DNA of 64,000 bases. Origin: Myxococcus sp. RHSTA-1-4 (GTDB lineage Bacteria > Myxococcota > Myxococcia > Myxococcales > Myxococcaceae). A model generated the notes under the pieces. The model was given only the letters and a program-made list of their open reading frames with translations. It did no database searches and was not told where the DNA came from. Position numbers and translations under genes: made by a program. The stretch's first letter is position 1. Every line of letters starts with the position of its first letter. Below, in pieces: positions 36,309 to 44,757 of this stretch. The stretch is taken from the NCBI RefSeq assembly GCF_020037125.1, contig NZ_JAIQDG010000017.1, positions 1 through 64,000 on the forward strand, given 5' to 3'.

Positions 36309-37159
36309 TGGAGGCTGCGCTGCGCTCGGTGCCCCTGCGCCGGCGAGGTGGTGTGCTACCCGGCTACGGGTTGGCGCTGGGCTTCACGGTGCTCTACCTG
36401 GGGCTGCTGGTGCTGCTGCCGCTGGGCGCGCTGGTGCTCAAGGCGTCCACGCTGTCGTGGGAGGGCTTCGTGGCCGCGGTGACGGGGCCCCGGGCGCTGG
36501 CGGCGTACCGGCTGTCCTTTGGCGCGTCGCTGGTGGGCGCGCTGGTCAACGCCCTGTTCGGGCCGGTGGTGGCGTGGGTGCTGGCGCGCTACGACTTCCC
36601 GGGCAAGGCGCTGCTGGACGCGCTGGTGGACCTGCCCTTCGCGCTGCCCACGTCGGTGGCGGGCATCGCGCTCACGGCGGTGTATTCGCAGAATGGGTGG
36701 TTGGGGCAGCACCTGGCGAAGTGGGGCCTCCAGGTGGCCTTCGCGCCGGCGGGGGTGGCGCTGGCGCTGACCTTCGTGGGGCTGCCCTTCGTGGTGCGCT
36801 CGGTGCAGCCGGTGTTGCAGGACCTGGACCCGCACCTGGAGGAGGCGGCGGCGGTGCTGGGGGCGGGGCGGCTGCGCACGGTGGCGTGGGTGGTGCTGCC
36901 CGCGCTCTTCCCCGCGCTGCTCACCGGCTTCGCGCTCTCCTTCGCGCGGGCGCTGGGGGAGTACGGCTCGGTGGTCTTCATCTCCGGCAACATGCCGCTG
37001 CGCACCGAAATCGTGCCGCTGCTCATCGTCACCCGGCTGGAGCAGTACGACGAGGCGGGGGCCACGGCCATCGGCGTGGTGATGCTGGGGGCGTCGTTCC
37101 TGTTGCTGCTCGTCATCAACGCGTTGCAGGCACGCGCCCTGCGCGGGAGGAAGCGATGA
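36305..37159 (+). CDS. cysT: Sulfate/thiosulfate ABC transporter permease CysT
   Basis: The product is 284 residues with six hydrophobic segments. The DLPFALPTSVAGIAL stretch and the EAAAVLGAGRLRTVAWVVLP coupling loop are typical of CysT/CysU. With CysW it forms the membrane channel for sulfate import, driven by CysA. The start ATG overlaps the rrf2 stop and its own stop overlaps the cysW start (ATGA in both cases), so the subunits are made at coupled rates. Confidence 0.95.
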   Translation: MMEAALRSVPLRRRGGVLPGYGLALGFTVLYLGLLVLLPLGALVLKASTLSWEGFVAAVTGPRALAAYRLSFGASLVGALVNALFGPVVAWVLARYDFPGKALLDALVDLPFALPTSVAGIALTAVYSQNGWLGQHLAKWGLQVAFAPAGVALALTFVGLPFVVRSVQPVLQDLDPHLEEAAAVLGAGRLRTVAWVVLPALFPALLTGFALSFARALGEYGSVVFISGNMPLRTEIVPLLIVTRLEQYDEAGATAIGVVMLGASFLLLLVINALQARALRGRKR

Positions 37160-38001
37160 GCGGCGCCGCCACCCGCAGGGTGCCGTCCGCGGTGCGCGAG
37201 CCCGCCTGGGTGCGCGTGTTGCTCATCGGCGTGGCGGTGGCCTTCCTCGGGCTGCTCGTCGTCGTGCCGCTGGTGGCCGTCTTCCGGGAGGCCCTGTCAC
37301 GGGGGCCCGCGGCGTGGCTGGACGCGGTGCGGGACGAGGAGACGCTGTCGGCCATCCGGCTGACGCTGCTGACGGCCTGTGTCTCCGTCACGGCCAACGG
37401 AGTCTTCGGCGTGACGGCGGCGTGGCTCATTGCCCGGTATGACTTCGTGGGCAAGGGCGTGCTGAGCGCGCTCATCGACCTGCCCTTCAGCGTGTCGCCG
37501 GTGCTCTCCGGGCTCATCTTCGTGCTGCTGTTCGGCAGGCAGGGGCTGCTGGGGCCGTGGCTGTCCGCGCACGACGTGAGAATCATCTTCGCCGTGCCGG
37601 GCGTGGTGCTGGCCACCACCTTCGTCACCTTCCCCTTCGTGGCGAAGGAGGTGCTGCCGCTGATGCAGTCGCAGGGCAGCCAGGAGGAGGAGGCCGCGCT
37701 GACGCTGGGGGCCAGCGGTTGGCAGGTCTTCCTGGGGGTGACGCTGCCGAAGGTGAAGTGGGGGCTCCTGTATGGCGTCATCCTCTGCAACGCGCGGGCA
37801 ATGGGCGAGTTCGGCGCGGTGTCGGTGGTGAGTGGCCACGTGCGCGGCCTGACGAACACGGTGCCGCTGCACGTGGAGATTCTCTACAACGAGTACAACT
37901 TCGCCGGCGCGTTCGCGGTGGCCTCGCTGCTCTCCCTGCTGGCGCTCGTCACGCTGGGGGTGAAGAAGGTCGCCGAGCGCCGGCAGGGTGGGCGGACATG
38001 A
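37156..38001 (+). CDS. cysW: Sulfate/thiosulfate ABC transporter permease CysW
   Basis: The product is 281 residues with about six membrane helices. DLPFSVSPVLSGLIFVLLFG and the coupling loop EEEAALTLGASGWQVFLGVTLP are CysW-like, as is the NEYNFAGAFAVASLL end. It pairs with CysT in the sulfate importer. Its ATG overlaps the cysT stop and its stop overlaps the cysA start. Confidence 0.95.
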   Translation: MSGAATRRVPSAVREPAWVRVLLIGVAVAFLGLLVVVPLVAVFREALSRGPAAWLDAVRDEETLSAIRLTLLTACVSVTANGVFGVTAAWLIARYDFVGKGVLSALIDLPFSVSPVLSGLIFVLLFGRQGLLGPWLSAHDVRIIFAVPGVVLATTFVTFPFVAKEVLPLMQSQGSQEEEAALTLGASGWQVFLGVTLPKVKWGLLYGVILCNARAMGEFGAVSVVSGHVRGLTNTVPLHVEILYNEYNFAGAFAVASLLSLLALVTLGVKKVAERRQGGRT

Positions 38002-39056
38002 GCGTCACCGTGGAGCACCTCACCAGGCGTTTCCCCGGGGGAAGCCACCCGGCGGCGGAGGACGTGTCGTTCCACGCGCCGGCCGGAGCGGTGACGGCGC
38101 TGCTGGGGCCGTCGGGCTCCGGGAAGACGACGGTGCTGCGCGCCATCGCCGGGCTGGAGGAGGCGGACGCGGGGCGCGTGAGCATCTGCGGAGAGGACTG
38201 CACGCGGATGCCGCCGCAGCGGCGAGGGGTGGGCTTCGTCTTCCAGGGGTACGCGCTCTTCGAGCACCTGACGGTGCGCGGCAACGTGGGCTTCGGCCTG
38301 CGCGTGCGGGGCGTGTCCCGGAAGGAGCGCGACGCGCGGGTGGACGAGCTGTTGGAGTTGGTGCAGCTCCAGGGCTACGGGGAGCGCTACCCGTCGCAGC
38401 TCTCGGGCGGGCAGCGGCAGCGGGTGGCCTTCGCGCGGGCGCTGGCGACGCGGCCCCGGGTGCTGCTGCTGGACGAGCCCTTCGCCGCGCTGGACACGCG
38501 GGTGCGCGTGGAGCTGCGCGCGTGGCTGCGCGAGCTGCACGAGCAGACGCACGTCACCACGCTGCTGGTGACGCACGACCAGGAGGAGGCGCTGGAGCTG
38601 GCGCAGCAGGTGGTGGTGATGCACGAGGGACGGGTGCGGCAGGTGGGCACGTCGCTGGAGGTGTATGACCGGCCGGCGACGCCCTTCGTGGCGTCCTTCA
38701 TCGGCAACGCGAACGTGCTGCGGGGGCATGTCCAGGGCGGGCGCGCGGCGCTCGGGGGGCTGACGCTGGATGCTCCGGGCGGGGCACCGGATGGAGCGCG
38801 GGTGCATGCCTTCGTGCGGCCGCACGAGGTGCGAATCGCGCGGGCGGTGGAGGAGCCGTCCGGGGCGCACGCGGTCATCTCCGCGCTGACGCGGGTAGGG
38901 GACTCGGTGAAGCTGAGCCTCCAGCTCGCGGGCCGGGACACGCTGATGGTGCACATGGCTCACGCGGAGCTGGAGGCGCTGGGGCTGACCCAGGGCGAGC
39001 GCGTGGCGGTGGGCATCCGCAACGCGCGCCTCTTCGTGGAGGAGCACGCCGGCTGA
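37998..39056 (+). CDS. cysA: Sulfate/thiosulfate ABC transporter ATP-binding protein CysA
   Basis: The product is 352 residues, the usual length. The ATPase domain has Walker A GPSGSGKTT (about 36-44), Q-loop FQGYALFEH, signature LSGGQRQRVAFARAL, Walker B LLLDEPFAALD and H-loop TH. A C-terminal TOBE-type regulatory domain begins near GNANVLRGHV. It powers sulfate or thiosulfate import through CysTW. It is the last gene of the overlapping operon; no periplasmic sulfate-binding protein gene (sbp/cysP) is found before or after it. The next coding frame begins only 11 bases later but is unrelated. Confidence 0.95.
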   Translation: MSVTVEHLTRRFPGGSHPAAEDVSFHAPAGAVTALLGPSGSGKTTVLRAIAGLEEADAGRVSICGEDCTRMPPQRRGVGFVFQGYALFEHLTVRGNVGFGLRVRGVSRKERDARVDELLELVQLQGYGERYPSQLSGGQRQRVAFARALATRPRVLLLDEPFAALDTRVRVELRAWLRELHEQTHVTTLLVTHDQEEALELAQQVVVMHEGRVRQVGTSLEVYDRPATPFVASFIGNANVLRGHVQGGRAALGGLTLDAPGGAPDGARVHAFVRPHEVRIARAVEEPSGAHAVISALTRVGDSVKLSLQLAGRDTLMVHMAHAELEALGLTQGERVAVGIRNARLFVEEHAG

Positions 39057-39067
39057 GGGCTTCGGCC

Positions 39068-39316
39068 ATGAGGCCCCTGCGTCATGCGCGAGGCGGCCGT
39101 CCGAACCATCGCGAAATCCACGGCGGTACCGGGCGTGGCGGGATGTGGAATCAGGCCTGGCGGGAGTATTGGTTGGCCAATCGCGGCCGCGAGGTGACGC
39201 CCGTGGAGCTTCACCGCAAGGCTGTCGAGCTGATCTTCCGCTTTGAACTGACGGGCCCGGTCATGCCGTACAACACGCGCATCGACTCGTTCGGCCCCCA
39301 GATTCTTGCTCCCTGA
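39068..39316 (+). pseudogene. C-terminal remnant of a Sit-type (SitA6-like, DUF2380) toxin
   Basis: The open frame is 82 residues. The part from NHREIHGGTGRGG through MWNQAWREYW to FRFELTGP resembles the extreme C-terminal nuclease-like end of the myxobacterial TIGR02269/DUF2380 lipoproteins, as I recall them. The lipoprotein signal, the long middle and the first histidine motif that such toxins carry are missing. cysA ends only 11 bases before it, so there is no room for them. The gene behind it is an intact immunity gene of the partner family, 30 bases on. I infer a toxin gene that lost its front by recombination; expression as a free module cannot be ruled out. Confidence 0.5.
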
Positions 39317-39346
39317 AGGGGCGCAGCAGCGCACAGGATAGTCTTC

Positions 39347-40069
39347 GTGAAATTCTACGTTGTTGAAGAGGACATCTCGCCGCCGTACACGGGTGACATC
39401 GACGGTACCCACAAGTGGGCGCTGCCGGGTAGGGAGCTCTGCCCAACGTGTCATGCTGGCGGAGGTATTGGAGGGTTGAACTATCCGTGTGTGGACCTGT
39501 CCGCGCTGCCTGCTCGAGAGCTTGAGACGCTGTCCGGCCCAGGGCCGATAGCACGCGCTGAGTTCGAGCGCCTGCTCGATCTGGTGCGGCCCTTTGCTCC
39601 CCCAGGGGCTTGGCTCGTGTCCGGCGTGGGATTCGGTGCTCTGTCCGGAAAGGGTTCGGGCCACTTCGGCCAGCTTGTCGCGTTCTACTCCACGGATCTC
39701 CTCGTCCGCGGCGAGGCGTTGGTGAAGCTCCGGGAGGCTGGATTGAACGGTCTGGAACATGCCTGTCCCATCCATGTGCGCTTTCGCGGGAAGAGCCCTC
39801 CCGAGTTCCTCGAGGTTCAACTCGAACTGCACGGACACCCGCACCGGGACTGCGTATCGCCGAAGAGCAAGCCGCCATGCCCCACGTGTGGCTACGAGGA
39901 CATCCGGTATCTCACCCCAATCATCCTGGAGGCCGCGTCGCTGCCGGAGCATCTGGACGTATTCCGGCTCGGCAAGCACCTGGACATCATCGCCTCAGAG
40001 CGCTTCGTGGAGGCCGTGAAGCGGCTGGAACTCGGTGGCGCGAAGTTCCGTGAAGTGGAGGCCCGCTGA
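39347..40069 (+). CDS. SitI6-type double-CXXCG immunity protein
   Basis: The product is 240 residues from a GTG start (MKFYVVEED). Two zinc-knuckle-like motifs, CPTCH (about 32-36) and CPTCG (about 179-183), with WALPGREL before the first and YPCVDLS after it, place it in the TIGR02264 double-CXXCG family. Members are reported as immunity proteins to SitA-type swarm-inhibition lipoprotein toxins, which pass between kin by outer-membrane exchange; the subfamily number is from memory. The protein has no signal peptide, so it would act in the cytoplasm. Its first codons (AAATTCTACGTTGTTGAAGAG) are more A/T-rich than its neighbours, which fits a transferred cassette. Confidence 0.8.
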   Translation: MKFYVVEEDISPPYTGDIDGTHKWALPGRELCPTCHAGGGIGGLNYPCVDLSALPARELETLSGPGPIARAEFERLLDLVRPFAPPGAWLVSGVGFGALSGKGSGHFGQLVAFYSTDLLVRGEALVKLREAGLNGLEHACPIHVRFRGKSPPEFLEVQLELHGHPHRDCVSPKSKPPCPTCGYEDIRYLTPIILEAASLPEHLDVFRLGKHLDIIASERFVEAVKRLELGGAKFREVEAR

Positions 40070-40109
40070 CGGCCTCCCCGGGTCCTCGTGACACAGCAGG
40101 GGCAACGTC

Positions 40110-40128
40110 CCCGGCCGCTTGCGCCGGG
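40110..40128. terminator. G/C-rich stem-loop behind the immunity gene
   Basis: CCCGGC and GCCGGG form a 6-bp stem with a seven-base loop, about 40 bases after the immunity stop. A second possible stem (GGGG...CCCC) lies immediately before. There is no T-run, so termination is only suggested. Confidence 0.35.
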
Positions 40129-40206
40129 TGGGGCCCGGCCCATACGCTCCTGTTCCTCGGAAACCTCCCCTCGCTCCCGTCTCCAGGGAGCCTCAAGAGA
40201 GTACGG

Positions 40207-40848
40207 ATGAGCGCCCCGGCCGTCGCCCCCACTCCCACCGCCATTTCCCTGGCCGATGCCGCGCGCGAAATCGTCGAGGTGGGCCGCTTCCTCAGCGTCC
40301 GCAACTTCGTCCCCGCCACCAGCGGCAACTTCTCGCGCCGCCTGGACGCAAACCACGCCGCCGTCACGCGCTCCGGCGTGGACAAGGGCGAACTGGTCGA
40401 CGCGGACATCCTCGCCCTGGACCTCCACGCTCCGCCGCCGCCCGGCTCCTCCGCGGAGACGCACCTGCACCTGCACCTCTACCGCGACCGGCCCCACGTC
40501 GCCGCCGTGTTGCACACGCACTCCATGGTCTCCGCGCTGCTGTCCCAGCTGCGCCAGGGCGAGGGCGAGCTGCTGCTGCGCGGCTACGAGCTGCTCAAGG
40601 CGCTGGGCGATACCCGCACCCACGAGACGACGGTCTCCCTCCGAATCTTCCCCAACGACCAGGACATCCCCCGGCTCGCCGCGCGCGTGTCGGAGGAGCT
40701 CGCCCGGCGCCCGGAGGCGGTGGCCTACCTCATCGCCGGTCACGGCCTGTATGCCTGGGGCCGCAGCATGGCGGAGGCCCGCCGTCACACCGTGGCGCTG
40801 GAACACCTACTGACCTACGAGCTCGAAACGATGAAGGTGCGACGATGA
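40207..40848 (+). CDS. mtnB: Methylthioribulose-1-phosphate dehydratase
   Basis: The product is 213 residues. It removes water from 5-methylthioribulose-1-phosphate in the methionine salvage pathway. It has the class II aldolase fold with NFVPATSGNFSRRL near the start. Zinc-site candidates are in SSAETHLHLHLYRD (Glu84 region), VLHTHS (His103, His105) and AGHGLYAWG. It is the first gene of the operon; the mtnD ATG overlaps its stop. The bases before it show no structure that I recognise as a SAM or SAH riboswitch. Confidence 0.93.
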   Translation: MSAPAVAPTPTAISLADAAREIVEVGRFLSVRNFVPATSGNFSRRLDANHAAVTRSGVDKGELVDADILALDLHAPPPPGSSAETHLHLHLYRDRPHVAAVLHTHSMVSALLSQLRQGEGELLLRGYELLKALGDTRTHETTVSLRIFPNDQDIPRLAARVSEELARRPEAVAYLIAGHGLYAWGRSMAEARRHTVALEHLLTYELETMKVRR

Positions 40849-41390
40849 GCAGCCTGACCATCTACCCCGACGCCTCGCCTGGCAGCCCGCTGGGTACGCA
40901 CACCGACTTCGACGCCATCCGCCGCGAGCTGAGCGCCATCGGCGTGCGCTTCGAGCGCGTGGACGCCTCCATCCCCCTTCCGGACGGCGCGAGCCAGGAG
41001 GACGTGCTCGCCGCGTACCAGCACGTGGTGGACGCGGAGAAGGCGAAGCACGGCTACAACTCCGTGGACGTCGCGCGCATCAAGCCGGACAACCCCAACG
41101 CGGCGCAGGCCCGCCTCAAGTTCCTCTCCGAGCACACCCACTCCGAGGACGAGGAGCGCGTCATGGTGGAGGGCAGCGGCTGCTTCTACCTGCACGTCCA
41201 GGACAAGGTGTACCAGGTGGTCTGCACCCGCGGAGACCTCATCAGCGTGCCCGAGGGCGTGCGCCACTGGTTCGACATGGGCCCCCGTCCCGACTTCGCC
41301 GCCATCCGCTTCTTCATCCGTCCGGACGGGTGGGTGGGCAACTTCACCGGCGACGCCATCGCCGACCGCTTCCCCCGCTACGAGACATGA
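40845..41390 (+). CDS. mtnD: Acireductone dioxygenase
   Basis: The product is 181 residues. It oxidises the acireductone 1,2-dihydroxy-3-keto-5-methylthiopentene, with Fe giving the methionine precursor keto-acid and formate. The cupin metal ligands His97, His99, Glu103 (HTHSEDEER) and His141 (VRHWFD) are present. Start and stop both overlap neighbours (ATGA with mtnB and with mtnC). Confidence 0.96.
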   Translation: MSSLTIYPDASPGSPLGTHTDFDAIRRELSAIGVRFERVDASIPLPDGASQEDVLAAYQHVVDAEKAKHGYNSVDVARIKPDNPNAAQARLKFLSEHTHSEDEERVMVEGSGCFYLHVQDKVYQVVCTRGDLISVPEGVRHWFDMGPRPDFAAIRFFIRPDGWVGNFTGDAIADRFPRYET

Positions 41391-42082
41391 GCGACATCCG
41401 CGCGGTCCTCACCGACATCGAGGGCACCACCAGCTCCATCTCCTTCGTGAAGGACGTGCTGTTCCCCTTCGCGAAGCGGAACCTGGAGGTCTTCATCGCC
41501 GCCCACCGCGACTCGCCCCAGGTGCGCAGGTGCCTGGACGACGCGCGCGAGCTGGCGGGCAACCCGGGCCTCTCCGACGACGCCACCGTGGCGCTCCTGC
41601 GCCAGTGGATTGACGAGGACCGGAAGGCCACGCCGCTCAAGACGCTCCAGGGCCTCATCTGGGAGCAGGGCTACGCGCGCGGCGAGCTCCAGGGCCACAT
41701 GTATCCCGACGCCGTGGAGGGCCTGCGCGCCTGGCACGCGAAGGGGCTGCGCCTGTACGTCTACTCGTCGGGCTCGGTCGCCGCGCAGAAGCTCGTCTTC
41801 GGTTACACGGCCTGGGGCGACCTGACGCCGCTGTTCTCCGGCTACTTCGACACCACCACCGGTCCGAAGGTGGAGAGCCCCTCCTACACGCGCATCGCCC
41901 GGGAAATCGGCCTGCCCCCCGAGCAGGTGCTCTTCCTGTCGGACAGCGTGGCGGAGCTGAACGCCGCCCGCTCGGCCGGGATGCGTACGGCCTGTCTCGA
42001 CAGGGGCGAGGCCGTCATCCCCGCCGGGCATGGCCACCCCACGTTTCACGGTTTCGCCACGCTGGACCCGTCCGCCTTCTAA
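41387..42082 (+). CDS. mtnC: Enolase-phosphatase E1
   Basis: The product is 231 residues. It enolises and dephosphorylates 2,3-diketo-5-methylthiopentyl-1-phosphate. HAD motifs are visible: TDIEGTT (Asp10, with Glu12 as is usual for E1), YSSGS, and SDSVAELNAA. It lies between mtnD (overlapping start) and mtnP (24-base gap). Confidence 0.96.
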   Translation: MSDIRAVLTDIEGTTSSISFVKDVLFPFAKRNLEVFIAAHRDSPQVRRCLDDARELAGNPGLSDDATVALLRQWIDEDRKATPLKTLQGLIWEQGYARGELQGHMYPDAVEGLRAWHAKGLRLYVYSSGSVAAQKLVFGYTAWGDLTPLFSGYFDTTTGPKVESPSYTRIAREIGLPPEQVLFLSDSVAELNAARSAGMRTACLDRGEAVIPAGHGHPTFHGFATLDPSAF

Positions 42083-42106
42083 ACCCCCGAGCCGGGAGTC
42101 CCCACC

Positions 42107-42991
42107 ATGTCCACCTCCACCCCGCCCGTCATTGGCATCCTCGGCGGCAGCGGCCTGTATCAGATTGACGGCCTGAAGGACGTCACCTGGAAGAAGGTGT
42201 CGTCGCCCTTCGGTGAGCCCTCGGACGAGCTGTGCTTCGGCACGCTCGAGGGCCATCGCGTCGTCTTCCTGCCCCGCCATGGCCGGGGCCACCGCGCGTC
42301 GCCCTCGGAGATCAACTACCGGGCGAACATCGACGCGCTGAAGCGGGCCGGCGTCACCGACCTGCTGTCCCTGTCCGCGGTGGGCAGCCTGCGCGAGGAC
42401 CTGCCCCCCGGCACCTTCGTGGTGACGGACCAGTTCATCGACCGCACCTTCGCCCGCGAGAAGAGCTTCTTCGGTACGGGCATGGTGGCGCACGTGTCCA
42501 TGGCGAAGCCGGTGTGCTCGCGCCTGGGCGACGCGCTGGTGTCCGCCTGCGAGGGCCTGGGCGTCACCGTGAAGCGCGGCGGCACGTACCTCGTCATGGA
42601 GGGGCCGCAGTTCTCGTCGCTCGCGGAGAGCCGCATGTACCGGAGCTGGGGCTGCGACGTCATCGGCATGACGAACATGCCGGAGGCCAAGCTCGCCCGT
42701 GAGGCCGAGATTTGCTACGCGACGGTGGCCATGGTCACTGACTTCGACTGCTGGCACCCGGACCATGACGCCGTCACCGTGGACCAGGTCGTCTCCGTGC
42801 TGCTGGGCAACGCCAGCAAGGCGCGTGGGCTGGTGAAGAACGTGGTGCCGCTGCTCGGCACGCACCAGGGGCCGTGCGCGAAGGGTTGCCAGAACGCGCT
42901 GGACCACGCGCTCATCACCGCGCCCGAGGCGAGAGACGCCGCGGTGCTGGAGAAGCTGTCCGCCGTGGCCGGCCGGGTGCTCCGCAAATGA
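42107..42991 (+). CDS. mtnP: S-methyl-5'-thioadenosine phosphorylase
   Basis: The product is 294 residues. It splits methylthioadenosine with phosphate into adenine and 5-methylthioribose-1-phosphate, the entry step for this operon. Family motifs are GILGGSGLY near the start, the phosphate-binding [18 protein letters not shown] and [19 protein letters not shown]. Because phosphorolysis makes the 1-phosphate directly, no mtnN/mtnK pair is needed. The mtnA ATG overlaps its stop. Confidence 0.96.
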   Translation: MSTSTPPVIGILGGSGLYQIDGLKDVTWKKVSSPFGEPSDELCFGTLEGHRVVFLPRHGRGHRASPSEINYRANIDALKRAGVTDLLSLSAVGSLREDLPPGTFVVTDQFIDRTFAREKSFFGTGMVAHVSMAKPVCSRLGDALVSACEGLGVTVKRGGTYLVMEGPQFSSLAESRMYRSWGCDVIGMTNMPEAKLAREAEICYATVAMVTDFDCWHPDHDAVTVDQVVSVLLGNASKARGLVKNVVPLLGTHQGPCAKGCQNALDHALITAPEARDAAVLEKLSAVAGRVLRK

Positions 42992-44094
42992 AGGTGCACG
43001 GCAATCCGATGCGCTCCATCTGGGTCGAGCCCGATGGAGCCGCCGCCGGAGTCATCGACCAGACGCGCCTGCCGCACGCCTTCACCACGGTGCGGCTGTC
43101 GACGCTCGACGAGGCCGCCCACGCCATCCGCAGCATGCTGGTGCGGGGCGCTCCGCTCATCGGCGCCACCGCCGCGTATGGCGTCTGGCTGGCGATGCGC
43201 GTGGACGCGTCCGACGGCGCGCTGGAGAAGGCGCTCACGGTGCTGCGCGGCACGCGTCCCACCGCCGTCAACCTGCACTGGGCGCTGGACGAGATGCGCC
43301 GCGCCCTGGCCCCGCTGCCCGCGTCCGAGCGCGTGGCCGCCGCGCTCCGCCGCGCCGGGGAAATCTGCGACGAGGACGTGGCCATCAACCGCGCCATCGG
43401 CGAGCACGCGCTGAAGCTCTTCGAGGCGGCGTGGGAGAAGAAGGGCCGCGAGGGGCGGCTGAACGTCCTCACCCACTGCAACGCGGGCTGGCTGGCCACG
43501 GTGGACTGGGGCACGGCGCTGGCGCCCATCTACCTGGCGCACGACGCGGGCCTTCCCGTGCACGTCTGGGTGGACGAGACGCGCCCGCGCAACCAGGGCG
43601 CGGTGCTGACGGCGTGGGAGCTGGGACAGCACGGCGTTCCGCACACCGTCATCGCGGACAACGTGGGCGGCCACCTCATGCAGCACGGCGAGGTGGACCT
43701 GTGCATCGTCGGCACGGACCGCACCACCGCGCACGGGGACGTGGCGAACAAGATTGGCACCTACCTGAAGGCGCTGGCCGCGAAGGACAACGGCGTGCCC
43801 TTCTACGTGGCGCTGCCGTCGCCCACCATCGACTGGACGCTGAAGGACGGGGTGAGGGAAATCCCCATTGAGCAGCGTGATGGCGCCGAGCTGAGCGACG
43901 TCACCGGGCGGCTGCGCTCGGGTGAAATCGCCACGGTGCGAATCACTCCCGACGGCAGCCCCGCGGCCAACTACGCCTTCGACGTGACGCCGGCGCGGCT
44001 GGTGACGGCGCTCGTCACGGAGCGCGGCGTGTGCCCGGCCACGGAGGAGGGGCTCCTCTCGCTCTTCCCGGAGCGGCGGGGGAAGCCGGCGTGA
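42988..44094 (+). CDS. mtnA: S-methyl-5-thioribose-1-phosphate isomerase
   Basis: The product is 368 residues. It isomerises methylthioribose-1-phosphate to methylthioribulose-1-phosphate, the branch-point substrate for MtnB and possibly for the aldolase encoded next. Motifs are [13 protein letters not shown], the catalytic Cys in [10 protein letters not shown] and the Asp in [18 protein letters not shown], related to eIF2B. It is translationally coupled to both neighbours. Confidence 0.96.
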   Translation: MKVHGNPMRSIWVEPDGAAAGVIDQTRLPHAFTTVRLSTLDEAAHAIRSMLVRGAPLIGATAAYGVWLAMRVDASDGALEKALTVLRGTRPTAVNLHWALDEMRRALAPLPASERVAAALRRAGEICDEDVAINRAIGEHALKLFEAAWEKKGREGRLNVLTHCNAGWLATVDWGTALAPIYLAHDAGLPVHVWVDETRPRNQGAVLTAWELGQHGVPHTVIADNVGGHLMQHGEVDLCIVGTDRTTAHGDVANKIGTYLKALAAKDNGVPFYVALPSPTIDWTLKDGVREIPIEQRDGAELSDVTGRLRSGEIATVRITPDGSPAANYAFDVTPARLVTALVTERGVCPATEEGLLSLFPERRGKPA

Positions 44095-44753
44095 GCATGG
44101 AGGACAGGGCGCTGCGCGAGGCGATGATTACCACCGCGCGGAAGATGAACGCGGCGGGCCTCAACCAGGGCACCTCCGGCAACCTGAGCGTGCGCGTGGA
44201 GGGCGGCTTCCTGCTGACGCCCACCGGCATGGACTACGACACGCTGGTGCCGGAGGACCTGGTCCTCATGCGCTTCGACGGGAGCCACGAGGGCCGGCGG
44301 CTTCCGTCCTCGGAGTGGCAGCTCCACCGCGACATCCTGGCCGCGAGGCCGGAGGCGGGCGCGGTGCTGCACGCGCACTCCATGTTCTGCACCACGCTGG
44401 CGTGCCTGCGCCGGGGCATCCCCGCCTTCCACTACATGATTTCGGCGGCGGGGGGCTCGGACGTGCGCTGTGCGCCCTACGCCACCTTCGGCACGGCGGA
44501 GCTGGCGAAGAGCGCGCTGGCCGCGCTGGAGGGGCGCAAGGCGTGCCTGCTGGCCAACCACGGCATGCTCGCGCTGGGGAAGGACCTGGCGGGGGCCTTC
44601 AAGCTGGCGGTGGAGGTGGAGACGCTCGCGGCCATGTACTGGCGGGCGCTCCAGGTGGGCGAGCCCGTGATTCTCGACAGCGCGGAGATGGAGCGCGTCA
44701 TCGAGAAGTTCAAGACGTATGGGCAGCAGCCCGGCCCCACTGGCGCGAAGTAG
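44091..44753 (+). CDS. Class II aldolase (fuculose-phosphate-aldolase type); candidate methylthioribulose-phosphate aldolase
   Basis: The product is 220 residues from the GTG at 44091, whose GTGA overlap with the mtnA stop matches the other junctions of this operon; an ATG at 44097 is possible. Class II aldolase features are [19 protein letters not shown], catalytic Glu in [12 protein letters not shown] and zinc ligands in LHAHSM and ANHGMLALG. Its place after mtnA suggests it cuts methylthioribulose-1-phosphate into DHAP and methylthioacetaldehyde, as Ald2-type enzymes do in the DHAP shunt. L-fuculose-1-phosphate aldolase or a second dehydratase are alternatives; no fucose genes are nearby. 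Confidence 0.85.
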   Translation: MSMEDRALREAMITTARKMNAAGLNQGTSGNLSVRVEGGFLLTPTGMDYDTLVPEDLVLMRFDGSHEGRRLPSSEWQLHRDILAARPEAGAVLHAHSMFCTTLACLRRGIPAFHYMISAAGGSDVRCAPYATFGTAELAKSALAALEGRKACLLANHGMLALGKDLAGAFKLAVEVETLAAMYWRALQVGEPVILDSAEMERVIEKFKTYGQQPGPTGAK

Positions 44754-44757
44754 CGCC

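Noticed and set aside
40070..40206. Possible SAM or SAH riboswitch before mtnB
   Set aside because: I looked for the conserved cores of the known SAM and SAH classes and did not see them; only simple G/C-rich stems are present. A covariance-model search would be decisive.
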